Part shown: piece by piece, positions 17,316 through 25,914 of the stretch
Position numbering within the stretch: position 1 is the first letter of the stretch
Layout of the letters: every line of letters starts with the position of its first letter
Assembly (NCBI GenBank): GCA_902826615.1
Contig: CADEFN010000001.1
Coordinates: 496,001 to 560,000, forward strand
Length of the DNA stretch: 64,000 nucleotides
Direction: 5' to 3'
From: an uncultured Gemmatimonadota bacterium
GTDB taxonomy: Bacteria > Gemmatimonadota > Gemmatimonadetes > Gemmatimonadales > Gemmatimonadaceae
Translations under genes and position numbers: made by a program
The notes under the pieces: generated by a model
What the model was told of the DNA's origin: nothing
The model's database searches: none
What the model saw: only the letters and a program-made list of their open reading frames with translations

Positions 17316-17954
17316 CTAACGGCGGCCCCGCGAGGAGAGATAGTGATGCCAGAGAATGCGCGCGGCCACGGAACGCCAGGGCGCCCACTGCCGCGCCATC
17401 TTCGTGAGGCGGTCCTGGTCAGGCCGTGCGCGCAGACCCTTGACCTGATGCACCGCATCGGCCAGTGCGACATCGCCATGTGGCCAAACATCGGCGTGCC
17501 GCAGCGCAAAAATCCGGTACACATCAGCCGTCCACGGTCCGATCCCCCGAATGGCCAGCAATGCGGCGCGGCCTTCTTCCTCTGAAGCCGACGCAATCCG
17601 GCCGAGGCTCACCTTGCCCGCCACGATGTCCAGTGCGAGGTCGTGGCAATACCCGGCCTTCTGTCGCGTGAAGCCCACCTCGCGCAGTCCCTGCGCACCC
17701 AACTCCACCACACGCGCGGCACTTACACCGCCAGCGTGGGCACGCAGTCGCCGGTACACGGCGCGTGCGGAGTCGAGCGACACCTGCTGCTCGAGGATCA
17801 TGCGGACGAGGGTCGCAAAGCCGGGTTGCCGCGGCCAGAGGGGCGGTGGCCCGAAACGCTCGACGACACCGGCCAGCGCGGCGTCCTGCGCCGCGAGAGC
17901 GGCGGTGGCCACCTCGAGCGTGGCAGGTGAGACGAGAGAAGACTCCTTCAACAT
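17316..17954 (-). CDS. AlkA-like DNA-3-methyladenine glycosylase (HhH-GPD)
   Basis: 212 residues. The helix-hairpin-helix LLAIRGIGPWTADVYRIFAL and the catalytic Asp in WPHGDVALADAV define the HhH-GPD superfamily; MILEQQVSLDSARAVYRRL is the typical first helix pair. There is no C-terminal Cys cluster, so it is not an EndoIII/MutY type. It should excise alkylated purines in base-excision repair. Only 6 nt separate its ATG from the stop of the DUF5916 gene upstream. It ends CGT-TAG in a GTTAGGC heptamer, convergent with uup. Confidence 0.9.
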   Translation of the reverse strand: MLKESSLVSPATLEVATAALAAQDAALAGVVERFGPPPLWPRQPGFATLVRMILEQQVSLDSARAVYRRLRAHAGGVSAARVVELGAQGLREVGFTRQKAGYCHDLALDIVAGKVSLGRIASASEEEGRAALLAIRGIGPWTADVYRIFALRHADVWPHGDVALADAVHQVKGLRARPDQDRLTKMARQWAPWRSVAARILWHHYLSSRGRR

Positions 17955-17960
17955 GGTGGC

Positions 17961-20432
17961 CTACGGATTCAGCCAGTACGACAGCTTGAGCAGGATCGTG
18001 TTGTCGGGATGGGCGCGGAAGAGATCGCGGTAGTCACGCGCCGCTTCGAAGGAGCCGAGGTTCCGGTCGCTTTGCTGTCGCCCTTGCTGCCACACCACAA
18101 ACAGTGTCGAGCCGGGCCGGTACTCCCATCGCACCACCGCGTTGGAATTGAACTGCTTCACATTAAAGCCGGCCGGATCACTGGCGCGCCAGGGACGATA
18201 CCGCTCGGCGTACGATCGGGAGCGGGGCCGGTCGAGTTCACGCCAGTTGCTGAAGGATCCGGTGCTGATGAATGGCTGAGCGTAGAACTGCACGGAAAGG
18301 TTTGGCGTCGCCGTCCAGTTGGCGCGTGTGGTGAGGGCGGTGATCTTCTGGTCGAGATGTGCGAAGGTGAAGTGGGTCGTATCGCTGAGCGCCGAACCGA
18401 AGTTGGCGATCCACTGCTGGTCGTCGTTGCGGTGCACGAAGTCAGGGCCAACACTCATGGAAAAACGGCTCGCCACCCGCACCTCGACCTCGCCCGCCAC
18501 CTGGTATCCGTACGAGCGGCCGTCATCGCCGCCGCCAATCGCGACATTCATGCGTGGTACGATGTTCTGGCGGGCATCTCCCGAGAGGTCAAACCGTATG
18601 TCCTGTTTACTGGACTGACGGATGGCCGGTCCGCCGCGTGCGCACGACACGCAGTGAGAGATGCCGACATCACTCGCTGACATGGTGATGGCGCCACCCC
18701 AGAAGTTCATGAACTCGCCGCTGAAGTGCGCCGTCAGGCGAGAGCCCGAGGGGAGCCCACCCGAGGTCCAGTGCTGTTCCGACGTGATCTGGTTGAAGCC
18801 GCGACGGATGATCCCCATCGGACGGAGCGGCTGGAATGACAACGTGTTGCGAATGGAGGCGTCGTTGACCAGCGGCACAAAGCCGAAGTCGTTCAGCTCC
18901 ATGCCGGGACCCGAGTTGCGGATGAACGAATTGAAGCGCACCGCACCAGCGAGTTTGGTAAGCGACGCTCCAACGACGCCTCCGGTGAGGGAGGTTAGGG
19001 TAGGGTCGAAGCTCTTCTCGTGATCGGGGCGCTGATAGAAATGCACCGAGCTGAGCTGGGTGGCGGCAATCGCCGACTCCGAGCCGCGCACGATGTTGCG
19101 GCCGCCGTACCCCATCACTTCCCAGCGATCCCGCGCGAAGCGGTGAATCACCTGGCCGATCGCCGTATAGGCCTCACGCCGCAGCAGGCGGTCGGTTGCC
19201 GGATCGAGGTCGCGGTTCACGGCGGTGAACATGGTACCGATCTGTGAGCGACCCCCGCGGAACTCCTTGATGGCGCGACCGACGAAGTAGTTGGTACGCG
19301 GTTCGATGGTCGCCCCGCTGGCGCCAAGTTCCCGTCGTGTGACGGCTTCGACGACACCCACCGAGATGCCATGTTGCAGTCGCCCCGTGAGTTTGGCGGC
19401 GCCAAGGATGGTCGTGGAGGCGGGATCGGCGCTCGAGGTGCGGAGCTGCGGCGATCGCCCTATGCGCCGAGTGTAGAAAATCCCGTCACAGGGCCCGCCG
19501 CAACGAAAGAGGCCAGCGCCCTCGAGAAAGAAGGGGCGTCGTTCCTCAAAGCGCACTTCAAACGCCGTGAGATTGAGTACCGCCGGGTCGAGCTCCACCT
19601 GGCCAAAGTCAGGATTGACCGTGGCGTCGAAGGTGAGGTTGGGAGTGACCCTCCACTTGAGATCGAGACCCCCGGCCATCTTCTGTGGATGCTCCCACGA
19701 GCCGGTCTTGAGCTCGGTCACATTCTTGGTCACGGCATAGGGGAGCACCTCCAGCCGGCTCCCGCCGCCAATCCCCTCGATCCCCTCGAGCACACCAAGC
19801 TGTGACGCAAGGCGCTGCTGCGACTGCCGATAGATAGGCCAGGCCACACGCTCAGACATGCGGGCGATATCGCGCCAGACCCCGAAGCCAAACTGCAACA
19901 TGCCGGGATTGAACCGGATCTGGCTGAACGGTACGCGAAATTCGGCGGTCCAGCCTGACGAGTCGATCGAGGTGGCGGCATCCCAGACGCCATCCCAGGT
20001 CATGTCCTCGGTGATGTCTCCATAGATGGAGGCATCACGTTTGACGCCCGCCGGATTCACGATCAGCTCGATGCCGGTCCGGCGGTCGCGATAGCCGTCG
20101 ATGAGGATCTTGATCTGGTCGCTGTTGGTGCGAACATCGCGCCGGCTCAGCAGCGGCAGGATGCTATCGGGGCTTGGGTCGAACGCGCGAACGATGACGT
20201 AGAGGTTGCGGTCGTCGTAGGCGGCGCGGACCTCGGTTCGAAAGGAAGGGTCGCCATCTTCGATGGGGGCGAACTGCCGGAACTCATGCATGACCGGAGC
20301 GCTGCGCCACACGTCGTCGGTGTCGCGCCCATCAATTGAAAGAGGGCGCTCCGCGCGTACTGCGCGACCGACTCCTGTGGGACTTTGCGAACCCTGGGCA
20401 GAGGCGATGACGCTGCAAGTCGTTGCCAACAA
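17961..20432 (-). CDS. DUF5916 outer-membrane barrel with N-terminal CBM9-like domain
   Basis: About 823 residues. The N-terminal domain after the signal (RPLSIDGRDTDDVWRSAPV, then DRNLYVIVRAFDPSP, RTGIELIVNPAGVKRDASIY and GWTAEFRVPFSQIRF) is the carbohydrate-binding family 9-like module that precedes DUF5916. The rest is a DUF5916 beta-barrel (FEERRPFFLEGAGLF, FYTRRIGRSPQL) ending in aromatic-rich strands (FVVWQQGR, LLKLSYWLNP). The start is uncertain: no in-frame ATG exists, and TTG 20432 lies inside an apparent signal peptide (VLTCLLATTCSVIASAQ) that begins about 5-10 codons earlier, perhaps at a non-canonical codon. The operon continues into the AlkA-like gene. A second, frameshifted DUF5916 gene is at 43.4-45.6 kb. 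Confidence 0.88.
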   Translation of the reverse strand: MLATTCSVIASAQGSQSPTGVGRAVRAERPLSIDGRDTDDVWRSAPVMHEFRQFAPIEDGDPSFRTEVRAAYDDRNLYVIVRAFDPSPDSILPLLSRRDVRTNSDQIKILIDGYRDRRTGIELIVNPAGVKRDASIYGDITEDMTWDGVWDAATSIDSSGWTAEFRVPFSQIRFNPGMLQFGFGVWRDIARMSERVAWPIYRQSQQRLASQLGVLEGIEGIGGGSRLEVLPYAVTKNVTELKTGSWEHPQKMAGGLDLKWRVTPNLTFDATVNPDFGQVELDPAVLNLTAFEVRFEERRPFFLEGAGLFRCGGPCDGIFYTRRIGRSPQLRTSSADPASTTILGAAKLTGRLQHGISVGVVEAVTRRELGASGATIEPRTNYFVGRAIKEFRGGRSQIGTMFTAVNRDLDPATDRLLRREAYTAIGQVIHRFARDRWEVMGYGGRNIVRGSESAIAATQLSSVHFYQRPDHEKSFDPTLTSLTGGVVGASLTKLAGAVRFNSFIRNSGPGMELNDFGFVPLVNDASIRNTLSFQPLRPMGIIRRGFNQITSEQHWTSGGLPSGSRLTAHFSGEFMNFWGGAITMSASDVGISHCVSCARGGPAIRQSSKQDIRFDLSGDARQNIVPRMNVAIGGGDDGRSYGYQVAGEVEVRVASRFSMSVGPDFVHRNDDQQWIANFGSALSDTTHFTFAHLDQKITALTTRANWTATPNLSVQFYAQPFISTGSFSNWRELDRPRSRSYAERYRPWRASDPAGFNVKQFNSNAVVRWEYRPGSTLFVVWQQGRQQSDRNLGSFEAARDYRDLFRAHPDNTILLKLSYWLNP

Positions 20433-20636
20433 GCACGTTAGGACAGCGCGTGCGCCGTCTCTTCTGGAAAGGCGGAACTGCAGACGAATGTTGGCTGAGG
20501 GAATCGCTTCGGACGTCGGTACAAAGTAACGGCCGAGTGTGCGTGCTCGCTGAACTCAGCCACGCCCGAGCGACGAGGCCACGGCGGCCACCGGAGCGGG
20601 GTTACACGAGCGCGGGTCCAGCGCCAACTTGCCACA

Positions 20637-21311
20637 ATGACCTTGCCGAGACCTCTGATTCTCGCCGCTTCGGCCGCGCTGGCATGTCGAGGTGGACTCC
20701 GCACCGCACCAGACGCCGCGCGCGAGCTCTGGCTCGATCCCGCACATAGCGAGTGGACCCGCCCCGCCCCGGAGACCTCGCGGTTGCGCTTTGAAACCAG
20801 CAAGGGCGTTTTCACGCTCGAGCTCCATCGCAGCTGGGGGCCCATCGGGGTTGACCGGCTCTACAACCTCGCCAGGCTCGGGTACTACAACGACACCCGT
20901 TTCCACCGGGTCAACGCCGGATACATCGCTCAGTTTGGCCTTCATGGCGACTCGGCGGTGAACGCGGCATGGAAGGGGCGTTATCTGGCCGATGATCCGC
21001 CACGCTCCACCAACCGACGTGGCACCTTTGCCTTCTCCTACGAGGGGCCGGGCAAGCCACACACACGCAATACCCAGATCTACATCAATCTTGCAGACAA
21101 CCCCCGCAACGATCCCGAGCCCTTCACCATCCTGGGCACCGTGATCGACGGGATGGACGTGCTCGACCGACTTTACGCCGGGTACGGCGAGAACTCGGGG
21201 AGTGGTGTCCGGCAGGGACGGCAGGGACCACTGGAACGAGGCGGCAATGCCTGGGTGGATCGTCAGTACCCATTGCTCGACCGCATCCTCCGGGTGACGA
21301 TCACCCGTTAG
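20637..21311 (+). CDS. Cyclophilin-type peptidyl-prolyl isomerase lipoprotein
   Basis: 224 residues with a lipoprotein signal (LILAASAALAC-R). Cyclophilin features are KGVFTLELHRSWGPIGVDRLY, YNDTRFHRVNAGYIAQFG (catalytic Arg in FHRV) and GTFAFSYEG, then NTQIYINLADNP and FTILGTVIDGMDVLDRL. It probably assists folding of exported proteins at the periplasmic face. It ends CGT-TAG (21309-21311), and the convergent creatininase-type gene ends TAA on the other strand at 21308-21310, so both stops share one GTTAGGC heptamer. Confidence 0.9.
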   Translation: MTLPRPLILAASAALACRGGLRTAPDAARELWLDPAHSEWTRPAPETSRLRFETSKGVFTLELHRSWGPIGVDRLYNLARLGYYNDTRFHRVNAGYIAQFGLHGDSAVNAAWKGRYLADDPPRSTNRRGTFAFSYEGPGKPHTRNTQIYINLADNPRNDPEPFTILGTVIDGMDVLDRLYAGYGENSGSGVRQGRQGPLERGGNAWVDRQYPLLDRILRVTITR

Positions 21312-22078
21312 GCGCTGCTCTCCTGCGACCGCAGCCACGTCACCATGTGGCGCGCCACGGCATCCACCACCGCTTCACCGAGGGCAGCCGTCGCGCCCCG
21401 CGGGTCACCGATGATACCGTTCGGGCTGAAGGCCCGGAGCCCCTGCGCAAAGAGTTCGTCGGTGTCGATGTGCCCCATACGCCCCGGCACCCAGGGCGCG
21501 GGATGCACCAGCTCCGGATGGCGGGCCAGCATCACCGAGGTTTCGGTGAGGTCGGCATGTAGTGCATCGACATCCTGGGTGAGCCCAGCGGCCATCGCCG
21601 TGTCGTTCTGGACTCGCATCATCTCGTGCAAACACTGCGCACCCGCGAAGGCGTCAATCCGCACGCCACCCGCGCTGAACTCCTCCCGCAATCGGCGCCC
21701 TGCCTCGGCAAGGGCGGTGAAGTTGCCGCCATGCGAGGAGAGCAGGACAAACCGCGTAAAGCCGTGCGGGGCGAGCGACCGCACACAGGCAATCACCGTC
21801 TCGATGAAGATCGGGGCCGGAATGGAAAAACTTCCCGGAAAAGAGAGATGATGGTCGGAACATCCCGGGCGGATGACCGGGGCCAGGAGCGCATCACCCA
21901 GGAGTTGCGCGACACGTTCGCCGACCGCATAGCCGATGGCCGTGTCCGTAATGGTCGGGAGGTGCGGACCATGCTGCTCGACTGACGCCGTCATGATGAT
22001 GGCGGTGCGGTAGCCGCTGGCGATACGCGCCTGCACGTCGGGCCAGGCCAGGTCTTCGATTCGAATGGACTGAGGCAT
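21308..22078 (-). CDS. Creatininase-fold amidohydrolase
   Basis: 256 residues from MPQSIRIEDLAWPDV; the preceding in-frame stretch lacks domain features. The creatininase metal-site motifs are present: EQHGPHLPTITDT (Glu and His), SDHHLSFPGSFSI, the SSHGGNFTALAEAG loop, and a late Glu in HADLTETSVMLARHPE. The family hydrolyses cyclic or linear amide bonds with two metals (creatinine amidohydrolase, MftE, FAPy deformylase); neighbours do not reveal which. It is cytosolic and overlaps the convergent cyclophilin gene by 4 nt. Confidence 0.85.
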   Translation of the reverse strand: MPQSIRIEDLAWPDVQARIASGYRTAIIMTASVEQHGPHLPTITDTAIGYAVGERVAQLLGDALLAPVIRPGCSDHHLSFPGSFSIPAPIFIETVIACVRSLAPHGFTRFVLLSSHGGNFTALAEAGRRLREEFSAGGVRIDAFAGAQCLHEMMRVQNDTAMAAGLTQDVDALHADLTETSVMLARHPELVHPAPWVPGRMGHIDTDELFAQGLRAFSPNGIIGDPRGATAALGEAVVDAVARHMVTWLRSQESSA

Positions 22079-22267
22079 GACGGAAATCAGCCCGCCATCC
22101 GGAGCGACGCAAGAGACGCCAAGCAACAGCCTCCCTGCGCCACATGACGCTGGTCCGGCCGTTCGCTGGGGCACGTCAATCAGGCACGGGCCAGTCCAGC
22201 ACCGCGGGATCACTTACCACGCGTACGGCGCAACAGCTACCTTCGAGCCGACTCAGCCGAACCCACG

Positions 22268-23941
22268 ATGCTTCGCACCCGTCTTGTCATTGCCACCGCC
22301 TATCTCGCGTGTGCCTCGTTGGCTCAGGCGCAGGGCCGCACTTACGACCAGCTCGTCACCCTCTTCAACGAGTGGCGCACCTTCGAGGATGCGCCGCGTC
22401 TGGCCAGCGGTATTCCCGACTACTCCACGCCGACCAACCTGCGGCGGCTCGCCGGACTCAAGCGCTTCCAGGCGCGTCTCAAGGCGTTCGACACCACGGG
22501 GTGGTCGATCAAGGAGCAGATCGACGCACATCTGGTCCGCGCCGAGATGAATGGGATGGAGTACTTCCTCACGGTACTCAAGCCGTGGAATCGCGATCCG
22601 GCCTACTACGTATCGGTTGTCACGGAGGAGAGTGACACCCCGGACAAGGAGGGGCCGATCATTCATGGTGCCATCCGGCTGTACAACTATCCCGTCTGGC
22701 CACGCACGCGGCTCGACACGTCCAAGGCACTGACGAGTGCGCAGGCCGCTGACCTCGCCGCCAAGCTCCGCACAATCCCGCCGCTCCTGCAGACTGCCCG
22801 GCGTAACCTCGCCGGCGCGAATGCCAAGGACATCTGGAATGGTTCGTTCCGCGCCTTCGAGGAGCAGAGCGAAGCCTTGCACGAGTTGGGCACCAAGGTG
22901 GGCAATTCCGACGCCGCCCTTGCTACCGCGATCGTCGAGGCACGCAAGGCATCAGACGACTTTGCGGCCTGGCTCAAGGCTGAAGGCCCCAGGAAGACCG
23001 GCCCCTCGGGCATCGGCAAGGCCAACTATACGTGGTATCTGCGCAACGTACTGTTAGTCCCGCTGTCGTGGGAAGACGAAGTCACCATCACCCGGCGTGA
23101 ACTCGCACGCGCCAACGCTTCGCTGCGCCTGGAAGAAACACGCAACCGTGGCCTCCCCGAACTTCCCGTCGCCAATACCCCGGCAGACTACGAGGCGCTG
23201 CAGAACCGGGCGATCCCGAAGTACCTGAAGTTTGTGCAGGACAAGAAGATGCTGACGTACGAGCCGTGGATGGAGCGCGCCCTGCGCGAACGCACGGCCG
23301 GCTTTGCGCCCGAAGCCTCGCGCAACTTCTTCATGCAGGCCACACAGCGCGACCCGATTCCCCTCTGGACCCACCTCTATCACTGGTGGGACAACATGCG
23401 CATCCGCGTCTCGCCGCACGCCAGCCCGATCCGCAAGGGTCCGCTGCGCTACAACGTCTGGATGAGCCGAGCCGAGGGAATGGCCACATCCATGGAAGAG
23501 TGGATGATGCAGGCGGGATTGTATGACGACTCGCCGCGCTCGCGTGAGATTGTCTGGATCATGCTGATGAATCGTGCAGCCCGCGGACTCGGCAACCTCT
23601 ACGCCCACTCCAACGAACTCGACATGGAGAAGGCTGGCGACATCCATGTGAACTGGACCCCGCGCGGCTGGATGCGCCGCGATCCCCTGCTGGGATTCGA
23701 GCAGCATCTCTACCTGCGTCAGCCGGGATACGGCGCCTCCTACATCACCGGTGGCCGCCTGATGGAAGAAACCATCGGCTTGCGTGCTCGGCAGTTAGGT
23801 GACCGATTTACCATGCAGCAGGTGATGGATGAGATCAACGCAGCCGGGATGATTCCGGCGTCGCTCATCTACTGGGAGGTCACGGGCGACGACCGGATGG
23901 TGCGCGAACTGAAGGAAGGGCGTCCGTTGCCGCTGAAGTAA
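22268..23941 (+). CDS. Exported DUF885-like protein lacking the canonical zinc motif
   Basis: 557 residues with a clear signal peptide (TRLVIATAYLACASLAQA-Q). Overall layout and C-terminal pattern (LGFEQHLYLRQPGYGASYIT then GGRLMEETIGLRARQLGD) resemble DUF885 proteins. In the region where HE-xx-GHH would be expected there is only LWTHLYHWWDNMRIRVSPH (around residue 370), followed by RAEGMATSMEEWMMQAG in place of EGWA-x-Y. It may be a divergent subfamily with another metal site or an inactive relative. DRFTMQQVMDEINAAGMIP near the end is intact and well ordered. A terminator follows at 23973. Confidence 0.65.
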   Translation: MLRTRLVIATAYLACASLAQAQGRTYDQLVTLFNEWRTFEDAPRLASGIPDYSTPTNLRRLAGLKRFQARLKAFDTTGWSIKEQIDAHLVRAEMNGMEYFLTVLKPWNRDPAYYVSVVTEESDTPDKEGPIIHGAIRLYNYPVWPRTRLDTSKALTSAQAADLAAKLRTIPPLLQTARRNLAGANAKDIWNGSFRAFEEQSEALHELGTKVGNSDAALATAIVEARKASDDFAAWLKAEGPRKTGPSGIGKANYTWYLRNVLLVPLSWEDEVTITRRELARANASLRLEETRNRGLPELPVANTPADYEALQNRAIPKYLKFVQDKKMLTYEPWMERALRERTAGFAPEASRNFFMQATQRDPIPLWTHLYHWWDNMRIRVSPHASPIRKGPLRYNVWMSRAEGMATSMEEWMMQAGLYDDSPRSREIVWIMLMNRAARGLGNLYAHSNELDMEKAGDIHVNWTPRGWMRRDPLLGFEQHLYLRQPGYGASYITGGRLMEETIGLRARQLGDRFTMQQVMDEINAAGMIPASLIYWEVTGDDRMVRELKEGRPLPLK

Positions 23942-23972
23942 ACGGGTTCGCGTGGCCGGAACCGGGGGATGA

Positions 23973-24003
23973 CGGGGCGCGCACCATTCGGTGCGGCGCC
24001 CCG
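23973..24003. terminator. Bidirectional terminator hairpin between convergent genes
   Basis: Stem CGGGGCGC-GCACC, loop ATTC, GGTGC-(G)-GCGCCCCG: 13 bp with one bulged base, centred between the DUF885-like gene and the convergent ABC ATPase gene. On the plus strand it is followed by CTTTCG. Confidence 0.7.
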
Positions 24004-24019
24004 CTTTCGCTGGGACACC

Positions 24020-24703
24020 TCAGGAAGACACGACCCGCCCATCCAGAATCCGCACCGTCCGGTCGCTGCGTCGAGCGATTTCCTCGTCATGGGTGCTGAT
24101 CAGGAACATGGTGCCGTGCTCCACGCATAACTCACGCATGAGGGCGAGCACTTCTTCCCCCGTGTCGCGATCCAGGTTGCCGGTGGGTTCGTCGGCAAAG
24201 ACGATCTCCGGTGCGTTCATCAGGGCTCGCGCGACGGCCACACGCTGCTTCTGCCCGCCGGAGAGCTTCGTCGCGCGAAAGTTCATCCGATCGCTGAGCC
24301 CAACCCGTCGCAGCAACTCTATCGCTCGTGCGCGCTCGGTGCGCGGGTCATCCACGCGGCGCGGCAGGGTGGGAAAGAGCACGTTCTCGAGCGCGGTAAA
24401 GTCGGGGAGCAGGTGATGGAACTGGAACACGAAGCCGATGTGGAGATTGCGAAAGCGCGTCACATCACCGTCATCGAGCGTGCTGAGCTTGTTGCCCACC
24501 AGCTCCACTTCACCTGAGGTGGGGCGGAGCAGGGTGCCAAGAATGGAGAGCAGTGTGCTCTTGCCGCTCCCCGAGGGACCCATGAGGGAGACAAACTCGC
24601 CGCGATGGAACTCGAGATTGATTCCCTTGAGTACGGGGGTCTCGACATCACCGTCGACATAGGTCTTGCGCAGATCGCTCACGCGAAGCACGACGGGGTT
24701 CAT
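24020..24703 (-). CDS. LolD/MacB-type ABC transporter ATP-binding subunit
   Basis: 227 residues. Walker A GPSGSGKST, signature LSGGQKQRVAVARAL, Walker B EIVFADEPTGNLD and the switch His in ISTHDEEIA are all present; FVFQFHHLLPDFTALENVLF is typical of the MacB/LolD/FtsE class. It is the last gene of an adaptor-permease-ATPase operon and its ATG overlaps the permease stop by 4 nt. It energises the FtsX-fold permease upstream. Whether the system moves lipoproteins (Lol-like) or exports substrates through an adaptor (Mac-like) is not fixed by sequence; the adaptor favours efflux. Confidence 0.92.
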   Translation of the reverse strand: MNPVVLRVSDLRKTYVDGDVETPVLKGINLEFHRGEFVSLMGPSGSGKSTLLSILGTLLRPTSGEVELVGNKLSTLDDGDVTRFRNLHIGFVFQFHHLLPDFTALENVLFPTLPRRVDDPRTERARAIELLRRVGLSDRMNFRATKLSGGQKQRVAVARALMNAPEIVFADEPTGNLDRDTGEEVLALMRELCVEHGTMFLISTHDEEIARRSDRTVRILDGRVVSS

Positions 24704-25914
24704 TGGGTCATCACCTCCACCGGGTCGGTGCGCGAGGCCACGCGGGCGGGGAGAATGGCGGCCAGGGTCGACGCGACGGTCGCGATGCCGATGGCAAGCC
24801 CATACTCGCCTAACGCGGGGTCGATGGGCAGTCCCTGTGTGCCGTCGGGACGGAGCGTGACCCGCGCGAGAAAGTTGGCGAAACCATACCCCAGGCCTGC
24901 GCCAAGCAACGAGCCGAAGAGACCGATGAACAACCCCTGGCAGAGGAAGATCCAGGTGACACTCGCGCGCGACACACCCATGCTGCGCATGATCCCGATT
25001 TCCCCGCGCCGCCGCACCGCTGACAGCAGCAGCTGACTGGCTACGGCAATGATGATGAGGAGAACCGAGAAGAACTTCACGAGGTCACCCGTGTTCCCCT
25101 GCGCGCTCAGCGCGTCCTGAAGCCGTGCATTTTCCCGGATCCAATCGACGGCCTGGAGCCCGGTCATCCCCGCCAGCCGTTCGGCGACCGCCGGGGCCGA
25201 GAAGATGTCGGCCAGCTTGATCTCGATGCGCGACACTGCGCCGGCGACATCAAAGAGACTCTGGGCGGTGGCAAGGTCGGTGAAGGCAAGCCGCTCGTTC
25301 ACACTGGCGCTGCGCACGTCAAAGATGCCCTTGATGAGCAGCGCACGTTCACGCCCACGATCGCTGCGTACACGCAGCCGCTGACCAGTGGTCACACCAA
25401 GCTGTTCGGCGATGATGACCCCGATGAGTACATCGCCCGGGCCTAACGCGGCAGTGCCCCGGACGATGCCCGCCGAGAGATCGATCATCGCGCTCTCCTT
25501 GCCAGGTTCGTACCCTGTCACGGAGACCGGGAGAATTTTCTCCCCACGCTGGATGAACCCCGAGCCCGATACTGACGCAGCCGATGCCGTGACACCCGGC
25601 ATCTCCTCCACCATCCGGACAAAATTGCGCCATCCATTGATCTCGGCGCGGGGTTCGTTGCCACGCTGCACGGCCACGAGGGCGCGCACGTCACCCTCGC
25701 CACCGAGTGTGCGCGGGAGCCTCGGTGGTGGCTCGAGACGCACATGCGCGATGTTGCCGATGACGTTGTTGGTGAGACTCACCGCCAGACCGTTGATGAG
25801 GGCGGCCATGAAGGTGAACACCACGATGCCCACGGCCACACCCGAGAAGATCAGGACCGTTTGCAACCGCCCGCTGCGGATGTACCGCAGCGCGACCGAC
25901 AGCTCAAAGGGCAT
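24700..25914 (-). CDS. FtsX/MacB-family ABC transporter permease
   Basis: 404 residues from MPFELSVALRYIRSGRLQTV. There are four membrane helices in the FtsX layout: one at the N-terminus (VLIFSGVAVGIVVFTFMAAL), a large periplasmic domain of about 230 residues, then three helices (VKFFSVLLIIIAVASQLLL, FLCQGLFIGLFGSLLGAGLG and YGLAIGIATVASTLAAILPA). RRRGEIGIMRSMGVSRASV after the second helix is the classic coupling segment. It overlaps the adaptor gene by 11 nt and the ATPase gene by 4 nt. The C-terminus ASRTDPVEVMTQ is characteristic. LGEYG and LGPGD contain GTTAGGC heptamers. Confidence 0.92.
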   Translation of the reverse strand: MPFELSVALRYIRSGRLQTVLIFSGVAVGIVVFTFMAALINGLAVSLTNNVIGNIAHVRLEPPPRLPRTLGGEGDVRALVAVQRGNEPRAEINGWRNFVRMVEEMPGVTASAASVSGSGFIQRGEKILPVSVTGYEPGKESAMIDLSAGIVRGTAALGPGDVLIGVIIAEQLGVTTGQRLRVRSDRGRERALLIKGIFDVRSASVNERLAFTDLATAQSLFDVAGAVSRIEIKLADIFSAPAVAERLAGMTGLQAVDWIRENARLQDALSAQGNTGDLVKFFSVLLIIIAVASQLLLSAVRRRGEIGIMRSMGVSRASVTWIFLCQGLFIGLFGSLLGAGLGYGFANFLARVTLRPDGTQGLPIDPALGEYGLAIGIATVASTLAAILPARVASRTDPVEVMTQ

